Under the pieces are notes generated by a model. That model was given only the letters and a program-made list of their open reading frames with translations. It did no database searches and was not told the origin of the DNA. A program made the position numbers and the translations under genes. 64,000 bases of DNA from Janthinobacterium lividum (lineage in GTDB: Bacteria > Pseudomonadota > Gammaproteobacteria > Burkholderiales > Burkholderiaceae_D). The number at the start of each line of letters is the position of its first letter. The first letter of the stretch is position 1. The stretch spans positions 2,666,001 through 2,730,000 of the forward strand of contig NZ_CP139976.1 in the NCBI RefSeq assembly GCF_034424625.1. The letters are read 5' to 3'. Below, one piece after another: positions 31,639 to 40,591 of this stretch.

Positions 31639-32625
31639 TCAATCCTCCACATCCACCACCAGCTTGCCGCGCGCGCTGCCATCGATTTGCGCCGCATGCG
31701 CATCGTGCGCCGTGCGCAAGGTAAAGCGGCGCGGGTCGAGCCGCACCTGTAGCTTGCCCGCCTCGATCAGCTTGTTGGCTTCGCGCAGGATGGCGCCATG
31801 GCGCGCATGGCCCTGGCCGCTCAACAGGGGCAGCAGGGTGAACACGCCCGAATAGCTGGCCGCGCGCGCCGTCAGCGGGCTCAGCGCGAACGTGCCCCAG
31901 CCGAGGCAGCTGACGACGTGGCCGCCGTAGATTCTTGCCGCCTTGAAACTGGCGTCCAGGGTAGCGCCGCCCACCGTGTCGTAGACGATGTCGAAGCCGG
32001 CGCCGCCCGTGTGTTCGGCCACGTAGTCATCCACCGTGCTGGTGCGGTAATCGATGAAGCGGGCGCCCAGCGCCTCGATGGCATCGCGGCTGGCCGCGCT
32101 GCCCGTGGCATACACCGTGGCGCCAAGGGCGACGGCCAGCTGCACGGCCATATGGCCCACGCCGCCCGCGCCGCCATGCACGAGTACGCTGTCGCCTGCC
32201 TGCACGTGGGCGCGGTCGACCAGCCCTTCCCAGGCCGTGATGAAGACGAGGGGCAGGGCGGCCGCTTCGCGCATGCTCAGCGCTGGCGGCACGGGCGCCA
32301 GCAGGGCTGCGTCGAAGACGCCGTACTCGGCCAGCGAGCCCTGGATGCCGCCGATGCCGCCCGCCATGCCATAGACTGTTGCGCCAACGTGAAAAGTCGT
32401 CACGCCATCGCCGATGGCCGCCACCGTGCCGGCCATGTCGATGCCGAGGATGGCGGGCAGGCGGGGCCGGGCGTGCGGGGCGGCGCCGGCGGCGATCTTC
32501 GTGTCCAGCGGATTGACGCCGCTGGCGGCGATGCGCACGAGGACTTGGCCGGGGCCGGGCTGCGGCACGGGCAGGTTGGCCATGCTCATGGGGGCGGCAA
32601 AGGTGTTGAGGACGAGGGCTTGCAT
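31639..32625 (-). CDS. MDR-family NAD(P)-dependent quinone oxidoreductase / alcohol dehydrogenase-like
   Basis: A 328-residue medium-chain reductase. The N-terminal GroES-like part has GPGQVLVRIAASGVNPLDTKI and LPAILGIDMAGTVAAIG. The Rossmann part has LVHGGAGGVGHMAVQLAVALGA, where GGAGGVG binds the dinucleotide. No Cys-rich structural zinc loop is present, which puts it in the quinone oxidoreductase branch. It probably reduces enones or quinones with NADPH. It is divergent from a LysR gene (125-base gap) that likely controls it. Confidence 0.9.
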   Translation of the reverse strand: MQALVLNTFAAPMSMANLPVPQPGPGQVLVRIAASGVNPLDTKIAAGAAPHARPRLPAILGIDMAGTVAAIGDGVTTFHVGATVYGMAGGIGGIQGSLAEYGVFDAALLAPVPPALSMREAAALPLVFITAWEGLVDRAHVQAGDSVLVHGGAGGVGHMAVQLAVALGATVYATGSAASRDAIEALGARFIDYRTSTVDDYVAEHTGGAGFDIVYDTVGGATLDASFKAARIYGGHVVSCLGWGTFALSPLTARAASYSGVFTLLPLLSGQGHARHGAILREANKLIEAGKLQVRLDPRRFTLRTAHDAHAAQIDGSARGKLVVDVED

Positions 32626-32750
32626 GGGATCTCCTGTGGTTGATGCCCCAGTCTAGGCGCGGACGGTCCAAAGAAAAATGGGGCGCATCCCGATGCACTA
32701 TTTCAGTATCGTGGATAATCGCCGGAATCAAAGAATTACAGGAGACCGGC

Positions 32751-33662
32751 ATGGACAGGCTGGAAGCAATGCACGTGTTTTGCGCCGTGGTCGAGGCGGG
32801 CGGCTTCAGCAAGGCGGCGCAGCGCCTGGGTATTTCCACGTCGTCCGTGACGAACCAGGTGGCGGCGCTGGAAAAGCATTTCGGCGTGCGTCTCTTGCAG
32901 CGCACCACGCGCAGCATGTCGCTCACGGCCGAAGGCCGGCAGTGCCATGCGCAGGCGCGCCAGGTGCTGGCCGACATGGCGGCGCTGGAAACGAGCTTGC
33001 TGCAGGCGGCCGAGCGGCCATCGGGCAGCTTGCGTGTGGACATGCCCAGCAGCATCAGCCGCAACCTGGTGGCGCCCGCCTTGCCCCGCTTTACCGCCGC
33101 CTATCCCGACATTTCCCTGCGCCTGACGGTCAGCGACCGCCTGGTCGACATGGTGGAAGAGGGCATCGACGTGATGCTGCGCATCGGCGCACCGCAGGAT
33201 TCATCGCTGGTGGCGCGCAGCCTGCTGAACATGGATTATCTGTGCTGCGCCTCGCCCGCCTTTGTCGCCCGGCATGGCACGCCGCGCACGCCGCAGGAAC
33301 TGGACCAGTTTGCCTGCCTGCATTTTCTGTACCCGAAATCGCGCCAGGTGCGGCCCTGGCTGTTCCAGGCCGGGGAGGGCGATGCGGCGTATGCGCACAC
33401 GCCGCCGGCCGCCCTGGCCTTCGACCATATCGAATCGATGATCGCCGCCGCCCAGGCCGGCTGCGGCGTCGTCCAGGCCCTGTCCGTCTCCGTGTTGCAG
33501 CCCTTGCGCGAAGGGACTCTGGTGCCCGTGCTGCAACCGTTCCGCACGCGGGGGCCGGATCTGTGGGCGCTCTTCCACCCGCGCCAGCTGCGCGCGGCCA
33601 AGGTGCAAGTGTTTGTGGAGTTCCTGGCGCAGATTTTTCACGAAGGCTTTAATGAGAATTGA
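32751..33662 (+). CDS. LysR family transcriptional regulator
   Basis: A 303-residue regulator. The N-terminal winged HTH reads AMHVFCAVVEAGGFSKAAQRLGISTSSVTNQVAALEKHFG (in pieces), followed by RLLQRTTRSMSLT, the usual LysR pattern. The effector domain (SLRVDMPSSISRNLVAP) is of the type found in AaeR/DmlR-like regulators. AGGAG upstream fixes the start at ATG 32751; the open frame 37 codons before it is the promoter region. It probably controls the divergent MDR oxidoreductase. Its stop codon lies inside the Fur box of the next gene. Confidence 0.92.
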   Translation: MDRLEAMHVFCAVVEAGGFSKAAQRLGISTSSVTNQVAALEKHFGVRLLQRTTRSMSLTAEGRQCHAQARQVLADMAALETSLLQAAERPSGSLRVDMPSSISRNLVAPALPRFTAAYPDISLRLTVSDRLVDMVEEGIDVMLRIGAPQDSSLVARSLLNMDYLCCASPAFVARHGTPRTPQELDQFACLHFLYPKSRQVRPWLFQAGEGDAAYAHTPPAALAFDHIESMIAAAQAGCGVVQALSVSVLQPLREGTLVPVLQPFRTRGPDLWALFHPRQLRAAKVQVFVEFLAQIFHEGFNEN

Positions 33663-33676
33663 TTATCAATTATAAT
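33651..33676 (+). promoter_or_regulatory. Fur box and -10 box of the second TonB receptor gene
   Basis: ATGAGAATTGATTATCAATTAT is an AT-rich Fur-box match (33652-33673) and is followed by the perfect -10 TATAAT (33671-33676). It overlaps the last codons of the LysR gene. The receptor ATG is 41 bases after the -10 box. Confidence 0.72.
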
Positions 33677-33716
33677 GCAAGCCTATTGCATTGAATTGTC
33701 CATTGTCAGGAATCCC

Positions 33717-35819
33717 ATGTCCGTGTTTTTACGCCGCCCCGTGGCGCTTTTGCTTGCCGCCGCCAGTCCCCTGGCGCTGGCAGCTGACCCTGCTGCCGAC
33801 AAGCCCGACGCACAGGACGTCGTCACTGTCAAGGCCGAGCGCCAGCATTACCGCAGCCTGTCCGCCACGGGCGCCACCAAGACGGATGCCTTGCTGATGG
33901 ATTTGCCGCAAAGCGTGCGCGTGCTGACCGGCGACTTGCTGCGCGACGCCGGCGTGACGACCCTGGCCGGCGCGCTGGACCTGGCCAGCGGCATCGCGAA
34001 GCAAAGTCCGCTGGGCGGTTTGTGGGACAGCTATGCCATGCGCGGCTTTACGGGCGACCCGAATTTCGGCTCCGACTACATGGTCAACGGTTTCAGTTCC
34101 AGCCGCGGCTACAACGGCATGCGCGACGGCGGCAATACGCAGGCCATCGAAGTGTTGAAAGGCCCCGCTTCGGCCCTGTACGGCCGGGGCGAGCCGGGCG
34201 GCACGGTGAACATCACGACGAAGAAGCCGAAATTCGCGCCCGAGTACAGCGCCGATGTGTCGTTCGGCAGCTTCCAGACGCGCCGCGCAGCTTTGGATTT
34301 GACGGGACCGCTGAGCGCCACCATCGCCTACCGCCTGAACGCGGCGCATGAAGAAGGGCACAGTTTCCGCGATACCTTGAAGGTCGAGCGCAGCCTGTTT
34401 TCTCCCTCGTTTCTCTGGCTGCTGGGCGAGCACACGACCGTGTCGTATGAAATCGAAGCGGTGCGCCAGCGCGCGCCGTTCGACCGCGGCGTGGTGGCAG
34501 TGAACGGCCAGCTGGGTCTTGTCCCCGTCTCGCGCTTCCTGGGCGAACCGGGAGACGGGCCCATGACGGTCAAGTCGCTGGGGCAGCAGCTGTTCATCCA
34601 CCACGCGCTGTCGGAAGACTGGACGGTGCAGGCAGGGGCTTCCTACCGCGACAGCGAATTGAGCGGTTATTCGACCGAGGCGAACAAGCTGCTGGCCGAT
34701 GGACGCACCCTGAACCGCCAGCGCCGCCACCGCGATTTTTCCGCCACCGACGTGTCGGCCCGTGTCGAAGTGCTGGGCAAGTTCATGACGGGGGCGCTGG
34801 CGCACGAGGTGCTGGCCGGTGTCGACGCCTATCATTTTGACGACCACCGGGTGCAGCTGCGGCGCAATCCTTCGGCCGCGAATGCCTATGCCATCGACAT
34901 CTTCAATCCCGCGTATGGCGGCAAGGCCGATCCGCTGGCCCTGTCCATCGACACGCAGGAAGGGCAAAAGGCGCGCGGCCTGTATGCGCAGGATCAACTG
35001 GATCTGGGCGCGCAGTGGAAGGCGCTGGTCGGCGTGCGCCACGATACGTACACGCAGGACGTGACGAACAATCGCTTGAACGTGAGCAACCGCCAGTCGC
35101 TGTCGGCCACGAGTCCCCGCGCGGGCCTCGTCTACCAGCCGTCGACAATGTGGTCGCTGTATGCAAGCGCGGCCAAGGGCTTCCGGCCCAACAGCGGCAT
35201 CAGCATCGCCAACCAGGCTTTCCCGGCAGAGCGCAGCCGCTCGTATGAACTGGGCGCCAAGCTGGAAACGGGCAAGCTGACGGGCACCGTGGCCGTGTAC
35301 GACATCCGCAAGAGCAATGTGCTGACGACGAATCCCGCCAACACGGATTTCGCCATCGCGGCGGGCGAGGTGGGCAGCCGGGGGCTGGAACTGGACGTGT
35401 CGGGCGAAGTGGCGCGCGGCTTGCGCGTCTCGGGCGCCTATGCCTACACCAACGCCACCGTCACGCGCGGCGACAATACGATAGTGACGGGCAGCCGCTT
35501 CGCCAACGTGCCGCGCCACAGCGCCAATCTGCTGGCCACCCAGCAATTTGCGCTGGCCACGGGCACGGCCAGCGTGGGCGGCGGCGTGCAATATGTGGGC
35601 GAGCGCCTGGGCGACGTGGCCGTCAGCAGCAGTTTTACTCTGCCGGCCTACACGACGGCCAGATTGCTGGCATCGTATTCGCCCAACGCACAATTGCGCC
35701 TGGCCCTGAACGTGGAAAACCTGTTCAACCGCAGTTACTATGCGAGTTCGTATAGCCAGTTGTGGGTGGCGCCGGGGGCGGAGCGCACGGTGACCTTGCA
35801 TGCCCATTACCGTTTTTAA
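33717..35819 (+). CDS. TonB-dependent siderophore receptor
   Basis: A 700-residue outer-membrane receptor, distinct in sequence from the one at 7.3 kb. The signal peptide is MSVFLRRPVALLLAAASPLALAA (about residues 1-22). Plug: DLPQSVRVLTGDLLRD, MRGFTGDPNFGSDYMVNGF, IEVLKGPASALYGRGEPGG. The barrel ends in NVENLFNRSYYASSYSQLWVAPGAERTV and a C-terminal Phe, as expected. It resembles ferrichrome/hydroxamate-type receptors (FhuA/FcuA group), though the ligand cannot be fixed. ATG 33717 follows CAGGAA. A Fur box precedes it, and a DUF1624 membrane protein gene follows 9 bases after its stop. Confidence 0.94.
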   Translation: MSVFLRRPVALLLAAASPLALAADPAADKPDAQDVVTVKAERQHYRSLSATGATKTDALLMDLPQSVRVLTGDLLRDAGVTTLAGALDLASGIAKQSPLGGLWDSYAMRGFTGDPNFGSDYMVNGFSSSRGYNGMRDGGNTQAIEVLKGPASALYGRGEPGGTVNITTKKPKFAPEYSADVSFGSFQTRRAALDLTGPLSATIAYRLNAAHEEGHSFRDTLKVERSLFSPSFLWLLGEHTTVSYEIEAVRQRAPFDRGVVAVNGQLGLVPVSRFLGEPGDGPMTVKSLGQQLFIHHALSEDWTVQAGASYRDSELSGYSTEANKLLADGRTLNRQRRHRDFSATDVSARVEVLGKFMTGALAHEVLAGVDAYHFDDHRVQLRRNPSAANAYAIDIFNPAYGGKADPLALSIDTQEGQKARGLYAQDQLDLGAQWKALVGVRHDTYTQDVTNNRLNVSNRQSLSATSPRAGLVYQPSTMWSLYASAAKGFRPNSGISIANQAFPAERSRSYELGAKLETGKLTGTVAVYDIRKSNVLTTNPANTDFAIAAGEVGSRGLELDVSGEVARGLRVSGAYAYTNATVTRGDNTIVTGSRFANVPRHSANLLATQQFALATGTASVGGGVQYVGERLGDVAVSSSFTLPAYTTARLLASYSPNAQLRLALNVENLFNRSYYASSYSQLWVAPGAERTVTLHAHYRF

Positions 35820-35828
35820 GCAATCACT

Positions 35829-36986
35829 ATGACATCGACTTCTTCTGCCACCCTGCGCACCCGCATCGCCGTCATCGACGTGCTGCGCGGCCTCGTCATG
35901 CTGATCATGCTGTTCGACCATGTGCGTGAAACTGTCTTTTTACACCACCAGGTCAGCGACCCGATGGATGCGGCCAGTGTCGATCCGGCCCTGTTCTTCA
36001 CGCGGCTGGCCGCCCACGTGTGCGCGCCCATGTTCGTTTTCCTGACGGGCTTGTCCGCCTGGCTGTATGCGCATCCGGCCGCCGGGCCCCGCAGCGCCAC
36101 GGGCTTCTTGTTCAAGCGGGGCTTGCTGCTGGTGGTGCTGGAATTGGTGTTCGTCAATTTCGCCTGGAGCGGGGCGTTTCCGCCAGCCGTGCTGTATCTG
36201 CAGGTGATCTGGGTCATCGGCCTGGCCATGATGGCGCTGGCCGTGCTGCACCAGTTGCCGTTGAAAGTGCTGGCACTGTTGGGCGTGGCGATCATCGCGG
36301 GCCAGCATTTGCTCACGGGCTTGCGCGCGGAAGAGGGCAGCCTTGGCTATTATTTGCTGACGGTGCTGCTGCAACGGGGGTATCTGGTGGCGGACGGCGC
36401 CATGAAGATCAAGGTCAGTTATCCGTTGCTGCCGTGGATAGGCGTGATCGTGCTCGGCTATGCGGCCGGGCCCCTGTATGCGCGCAGTCGTTCGCCGGAG
36501 GGGCGGCGGCGCCTGCTGCTGGCGCTGGGCGCAGGCAGCTTGCTGTTGCTGGCCGTGCTGCGCGGTTGCAATATCTATGGTGAAACCCTGCCGTGGGTGG
36601 CGGGCGACACGGTCTTGCGCACGGCCATGAGCGTGCTGAACTTCACGAAATATCCGCCATCGCTGGACTTTTTGCTGTTCACCCTGGGCCTGGGTATGCT
36701 GGGCCTGGCCTGGCTGGAGTCGCTTGACAACTGGTTCACGCGGGCTTGCGCCACCTTTGGCGGCGCGCCCATGTTTTACTATCTGCTGCATTTATACCTG
36801 CTGCTGGCCATCGGTCTCGCCTTGACAGCCGTGCTGGGCGCCAACCACGGTGCCCGGTATGGCGTCGAGCATGTCTGGCAAGTGTGGCTGATCGCGCTGG
36901 CCCTGATGCCCGTGCTGTACTTTCCCTGCCGCGCGTTTGCCAGCTACAAGCGCACCTCGCAACGGGCGTGGGTGCGCTATTTCTGA
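35829..36986 (+). CDS. DUF1624 / heparan-alpha-glucosaminide acetyltransferase-like membrane protein
   Basis: A 385-residue protein with about ten membrane helices. The N-terminal signature RIAVIDVLRGLVMLIMLFDHVRE is the conserved D-x-x-RG-x-x-x-x-x-M-x-x-DH core of this family, whose His is the acyl acceptor in the lysosomal enzyme HGSNAT. GGAPMFYYLLHLYLL near the end is also conserved. It may acetylate an envelope sugar or similar substrate, but no bacterial substrate is established. It starts 9 bases after the receptor gene, so it is likely co-expressed under Fur control. Confidence 0.85.
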   Translation: MTSTSSATLRTRIAVIDVLRGLVMLIMLFDHVRETVFLHHQVSDPMDAASVDPALFFTRLAAHVCAPMFVFLTGLSAWLYAHPAAGPRSATGFLFKRGLLLVVLELVFVNFAWSGAFPPAVLYLQVIWVIGLAMMALAVLHQLPLKVLALLGVAIIAGQHLLTGLRAEEGSLGYYLLTVLLQRGYLVADGAMKIKVSYPLLPWIGVIVLGYAAGPLYARSRSPEGRRRLLLALGAGSLLLLAVLRGCNIYGETLPWVAGDTVLRTAMSVLNFTKYPPSLDFLLFTLGLGMLGLAWLESLDNWFTRACATFGGAPMFYYLLHLYLLLAIGLALTAVLGANHGARYGVEHVWQVWLIALALMPVLYFPCRAFASYKRTSQRAWVRYF

Positions 36987-36993
36987 AGCATGC

Positions 36994-38865
36994 CTACTTG
37001 CAGTACAGCCTATCGATGCTGTGGCTGGACGCCAGGTAATGCCGCGTCTGCCAACCGATGGCCACCCTGTAGGCGCACGGCGGATCGAGCGCCACGTTGA
37101 CGGGGAAGCCGCCATTGTTGCCTGATAAATGCGGCCCGCCCGCGCCGCCGCGGAACAGATAATTGCTCGGTGGTGGCGGCGGCGTGAAGCTGGCGGCCGG
37201 CAGCGGTGGCGGCGGATGCTGGATGCCGTTGTTGTTGGAAATCGTGATATTGAAAAAGCGCAGATGCGGATGGTCGATCGTGTACAGGATATGCACGAGG
37301 CCGCCCGCGATGGGGTTGCAGGCATTGCTGCGCAGCTCTTCCAGGTCCAGCGCCACGATGACGGGCGAGTTGTCGAAGACGATGGAATCGAGCCCGTCCG
37401 TGGCCACCAGCGCCAGGGTATTGCCATCGCGCACCTCGAAGCCCAGGCGGTAGCGGCGTATCGGTTCGCTCTCGGCGGCCGTCAGGCTGCGGCCCGCGTC
37501 GAGGATGGGCAAGCCGCCCGGCAGCTTGGCAGGATGCAGGCTGGTGATGGCCGGCGTATTCACTACAAGCAAGTCAAACGTGCGCAGGAAGATGCTGGGC
37601 GCCACGTTGACGACGGCCGTCGTGCCGTCGCGCATGTCCACGGTGACAGGCTTGCCGTCCACCCGTATCCAGCCGCCAGGCTGCAGATCGCCCGCGTCGA
37701 TGATGACGGGCGCCGAATCGCCCAGACCCAGTCCGTTTGTATAAAACACATAGCCGACGTGCGTGCCGAGGATTTGCGTGAGCGGCGCCAGGCTGGCGGG
37801 CGCCACCGTGGGGATGGCGGCCGGGTCGTCGCTTCCGCCGGGCCAGGACCATTCACCGATCAGGAAACGGTATTCCAGCGGGTTGGCGGGAATGGCGCTG
37901 TTGCGCAGCGGGCAATTGCCCTTCAAGGTGACACCGCCGGCGAACACATACGAGGCGCCGGCGCCGCCCGCATAGCCTTGCGCTGAAAAGCCGGCCAGCG
38001 AGGGAAACGGGTGGATGTCGAACATTTCCACCTGCTGCCAGTGGGGCACGCCTTCCACGTCGGGCGGCAAGACGTCTTTCGAACACAATTCCACGCAGAA
38101 GCAGTGGCCCACATTTTCGCGCCCCGGCTGGCGTCCGTTGGCTTGCGTTTCCGACAGGATCGTCACGCTGCCCAGCTGCGCCGTGAAATACACGTCTGGC
38201 CCGCTGGCGAATTCCACGTTGATGAATGGGGAAAACGGCGTCAAGGTGAAGTCCGACGTCAGGTAATCGATGCGGAAGCGCCCGCCGGCGTCCGTCACCG
38301 CCACTCCCAGCGCATCGTCCTGCAGCCAGTCCGCGTCGAACGCCCGCACGGTGGCGCCGGCGATCGGCGCGTGGGGAGCGTCGCAGGTGCGCAGCCGGCC
38401 GCAGATGGTCCAGGCGCCGAAGCGGGCGCGCACCAGGCACCAGAAGCGTTGCGGCAGGCAATAATCCCAGACGGCGAGGAAATCGTTCTCTACCTGGCGC
38501 CAGCGGGGCTGGATGGTGGTGATGGAAAACTGCAGCGGCACGGGGTCTTTCGGCCCCGGTTTCAAATGCGGCACGGTGGGGCACAGGATATCGACTTCGA
38601 CGGCCTCGCCCCGATAATCATCTTCCAGGGTAAAACTGTAGTTGCCATCGTCATCCGTGCGCGCCTCGGCCAGCAGGAAGGGCGCTTTCGCCTGCACTTC
38701 CTCGTCCGTGAGGATGGCGAAGGTTTCCTTGGCGCTGGCCACGGCCAGGGCAGTGACGTTTTGCGACTCGCGTGGCCGGTACAGGCGCATGAGGACGTGG
38801 GATAAAGCTTCAGGACACTCGGCACAGATCAAGCCGCACAGCTTGCCCCGCAGGATATAGGCCAT
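36994..38865 (-). CDS. Large hypothetical protein with transthyretin-like repeats, 623 aa
   Basis: I do not recognise this protein. It starts MAYILRGKLCGLICAECPEAL, with clustered cysteines and no signal peptide. Two stretches look like carboxypeptidase-regulatory (transthyretin-like) beta-sandwich units: around residues 55-95 (ARTDDDGNYSFTLEDD) and 165-215 (AGATVRAFDAD, DAGGRFRIDYL). A long middle region is rich in beta-strands and aromatic residues. Near the end is a proline-rich patch (PPPPLPAASFTPPPPP) followed by GGAGGPHLSGNNGG, then a conserved-looking C-terminus. It is tail-to-tail with the DUF1624 gene, 7 bases apart. Confidence 0.75.
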   Translation of the reverse strand: MAYILRGKLCGLICAECPEALSHVLMRLYRPRESQNVTALAVASAKETFAILTDEEVQAKAPFLLAEARTDDDGNYSFTLEDDYRGEAVEVDILCPTVPHLKPGPKDPVPLQFSITTIQPRWRQVENDFLAVWDYCLPQRFWCLVRARFGAWTICGRLRTCDAPHAPIAGATVRAFDADWLQDDALGVAVTDAGGRFRIDYLTSDFTLTPFSPFINVEFASGPDVYFTAQLGSVTILSETQANGRQPGRENVGHCFCVELCSKDVLPPDVEGVPHWQQVEMFDIHPFPSLAGFSAQGYAGGAGASYVFAGGVTLKGNCPLRNSAIPANPLEYRFLIGEWSWPGGSDDPAAIPTVAPASLAPLTQILGTHVGYVFYTNGLGLGDSAPVIIDAGDLQPGGWIRVDGKPVTVDMRDGTTAVVNVAPSIFLRTFDLLVVNTPAITSLHPAKLPGGLPILDAGRSLTAAESEPIRRYRLGFEVRDGNTLALVATDGLDSIVFDNSPVIVALDLEELRSNACNPIAGGLVHILYTIDHPHLRFFNITISNNNGIQHPPPPLPAASFTPPPPPSNYLFRGGAGGPHLSGNNGGFPVNVALDPPCAYRVAIGWQTRHYLASSHSIDRLYCK

Positions 38866-38971
38866 GATGGCTCCCTTGCTGATGTGGACGGCGCACTGCT
38901 CGGAATGGCGGCGCTGTTACCAAGCTAGCAAATGGACGGCCGACAGGATTGATCTGGCTTAAACCTGCTTT

Positions 38972-39502
38972 CTATTTAATCAGCGCCAATACTTCGCGGA
39001 AACGCGGATGCTTGCAATCGCGCAACCATTCGAAGGCCAGCATCTCCACCGTCACCAGATGGGCGCCCAGCTTGCCCAGGCGGGCCAGCGCCGCGTCGCG
39101 GCTGGCGGCCTGGCGCGAGCCGACGGCGTCGATGGCGATGATGACCTCGTACCCCAGTTCCAGCAAGCCGATGGCCGTCTGCAGCATGCACACATGGGCT
39201 TCGCAACCCGTGACGACGATTTGTTTGCGTCCAGGCGGCAAGATATTCTGCAAACCGTCGGCACAGGCGCCGAAATGCGTCTTGTGCAAGGTCCGTTCGC
39301 ACAGGGCGGCGATCTCTTCCACGTTCGGCCCCAGCCCCTGGCGGTTCTGTTCCGTGCCCAGCACGGGCACGTCGAGCAGTCGGGCGATCTTCGCCAGGCG
39401 CAGGTTTTGCGCCAGCACGAGGCCGGCATCGTGGATGGCCGGCATCAAGCGACCTTGCAGGTCGATAATGACCAAAACAGCCTGGTTCGCATCCATCAGC
39501 AT
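38972..39502 (-). CDS. Isochorismatase-family (cysteine) hydrolase
   Basis: A 176-residue alpha/beta hydrolase of the isochorismatase-like (YcaC/nicotinamidase) superfamily. The catalytic triad is visible: Asp in VLVIIDLQGRL (about residue 14), Lys in LHKTHFGAC, and the nucleophile Cys in TGCEAHVCMLQTAIGLL. The substrate is unknown; family members hydrolyse isochorismate, nicotinamide or N-carbamoyl compounds. AAGGAG six bases before ATG 39502 fixes the start. It is 50 bases downstream of the LysR gene on the same strand and may be co-transcribed. Confidence 0.9.
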   Translation of the reverse strand: MLMDANQAVLVIIDLQGRLMPAIHDAGLVLAQNLRLAKIARLLDVPVLGTEQNRQGLGPNVEEIAALCERTLHKTHFGACADGLQNILPPGRKQIVVTGCEAHVCMLQTAIGLLELGYEVIIAIDAVGSRQAASRDAALARLGKLGAHLVTVEMLAFEWLRDCKHPRFREVLALIK

Positions 39503-39552
39503 GGCGTTCTCCTTATTAGTATCTGGCGACAGTGTAGCGCGCCGCAGTTTGC

Positions 39553-40470
39553 TCAAGTTGGCCAGCTGGGCACGGCTGTTTCGCCCATCAGGTAGCCATG
39601 ATTCAAATCGACGGCGGCACGCAAGTAGTTCCACAGGGCGCTGACCCTGGCAATATTGCGCCGCTCGCTGGGCGAAATCATCCAGAAGGCGCGCAGCAGG
39701 TCGATCTCGCCATCGAGCACGGGCACCAGTTCGTTCGACTGCTGGGCCACGAAGCAGGGCAGGATGGCCAGCGCCTGGCCCGCGCGCGCCGCGTGATACT
39801 GGGCGATCACGCTGGTGCTGCGAAACGCGCGCAGGGAATCGGGCGCCACGTTGTCCATGTAGCGCAGCTCCGAACTGAAGACCAGGTCGTCCACGTAGCC
39901 GATGATGGGGTGCTGCGCCAGTTGGGCCACGCTGGTGATCGGCGCGTGGCGCGCCAGGTAGGCGGGCGTGGCATACAGTTTCAGGCGGTAGTCGGACAGC
40001 TTCGTCACCACGTAGGGGCCGGACTGGGGGCGTTCGACGGAAATGGCCACGTCCGCCTCGCGCTTGGACAGGCTGACAAAGCGGGGCACGGCGATCAGGT
40101 CCACGCTGATGTGCGGGTATCGCCCGCAGAACTGCGCCAGGTGGGGCGCCAGCACGATGGCGCCGAAGCCTTCCGTGGCGCCCAGGCGCACCTGGCCTGA
40201 CAACAGGCGGTTGTGCTCGCCCAATTCCTCGGTGGCGGCGAACACCGTGCTTTCCATGGTTTCCGCGTATTCCATCAGGCGGTGGCCTTCGGGCGTCAGC
40301 TGGTAGCCCACGTAGTTGCGGTCGAACAGCTGCGTGCCCACCTGCTCCTCGAACTTGCGCATGCGCCGCGACACGGTGGAATGGTCGATGCCCAGCTTTT
40401 TCGCCGCATCGACGAGGCCGGCGCTGCGCGTCAATTCCAGGAAGACCCGTACATTGTCCCAATCGAGCAT
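39553..40470 (-). CDS. LysR family transcriptional regulator
   Basis: A 305-residue regulator. The HTH is VRVFLELTRSAGLVDAAKKLGIDHSTVSRRMRKFEEQVG (in pieces), followed by LFDRNYVGYQLTPEG. The remainder is the periplasmic-binding-type effector domain. It is divergent from the binding protein gene at 40592, with an AT-rich intergenic region full of TGCAT motifs between them, so it probably controls the binding protein and mmsAB. The isochorismatase-like gene lies downstream. Confidence 0.92.
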   Translation of the reverse strand: MLDWDNVRVFLELTRSAGLVDAAKKLGIDHSTVSRRMRKFEEQVGTQLFDRNYVGYQLTPEGHRLMEYAETMESTVFAATEELGEHNRLLSGQVRLGATEGFGAIVLAPHLAQFCGRYPHISVDLIAVPRFVSLSKREADVAISVERPQSGPYVVTKLSDYRLKLYATPAYLARHAPITSVAQLAQHPIIGYVDDLVFSSELRYMDNVAPDSLRAFRSTSVIAQYHAARAGQALAILPCFVAQQSNELVPVLDGEIDLLRAFWMISPSERRNIARVSALWNYLRAAVDLNHGYLMGETAVPSWPT

Positions 40471-40485
40471 GGCAAATCCTCTCTG

Positions 40486-40563
40486 TGCATTTTTGCAAAG
40501 GAATTATGCATTAATTTCACTTGAGTGCATATTTTTACACATGCAGAATGCATCTAAACATAT
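40486..40563 (+). promoter_or_regulatory. Divergent control region with TGCAT repeats
   Basis: The AT-rich stretch contains TGCAT at 40486, 40507, 40526 and 40549, and TGCA at 40494 and 40542, partly as palindromes (TGCATTTTTGCA, ATGCAT). A possible promoter for the binding protein is TTTACA (40534-40539) with ACATAT (40558-40563) 18 bases on. These are candidate binding sites for the divergent LysR protein. Confidence 0.4.
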
Positions 40564-40591
40564 AAGAAAACCCATTCACCTGGAGACACGC

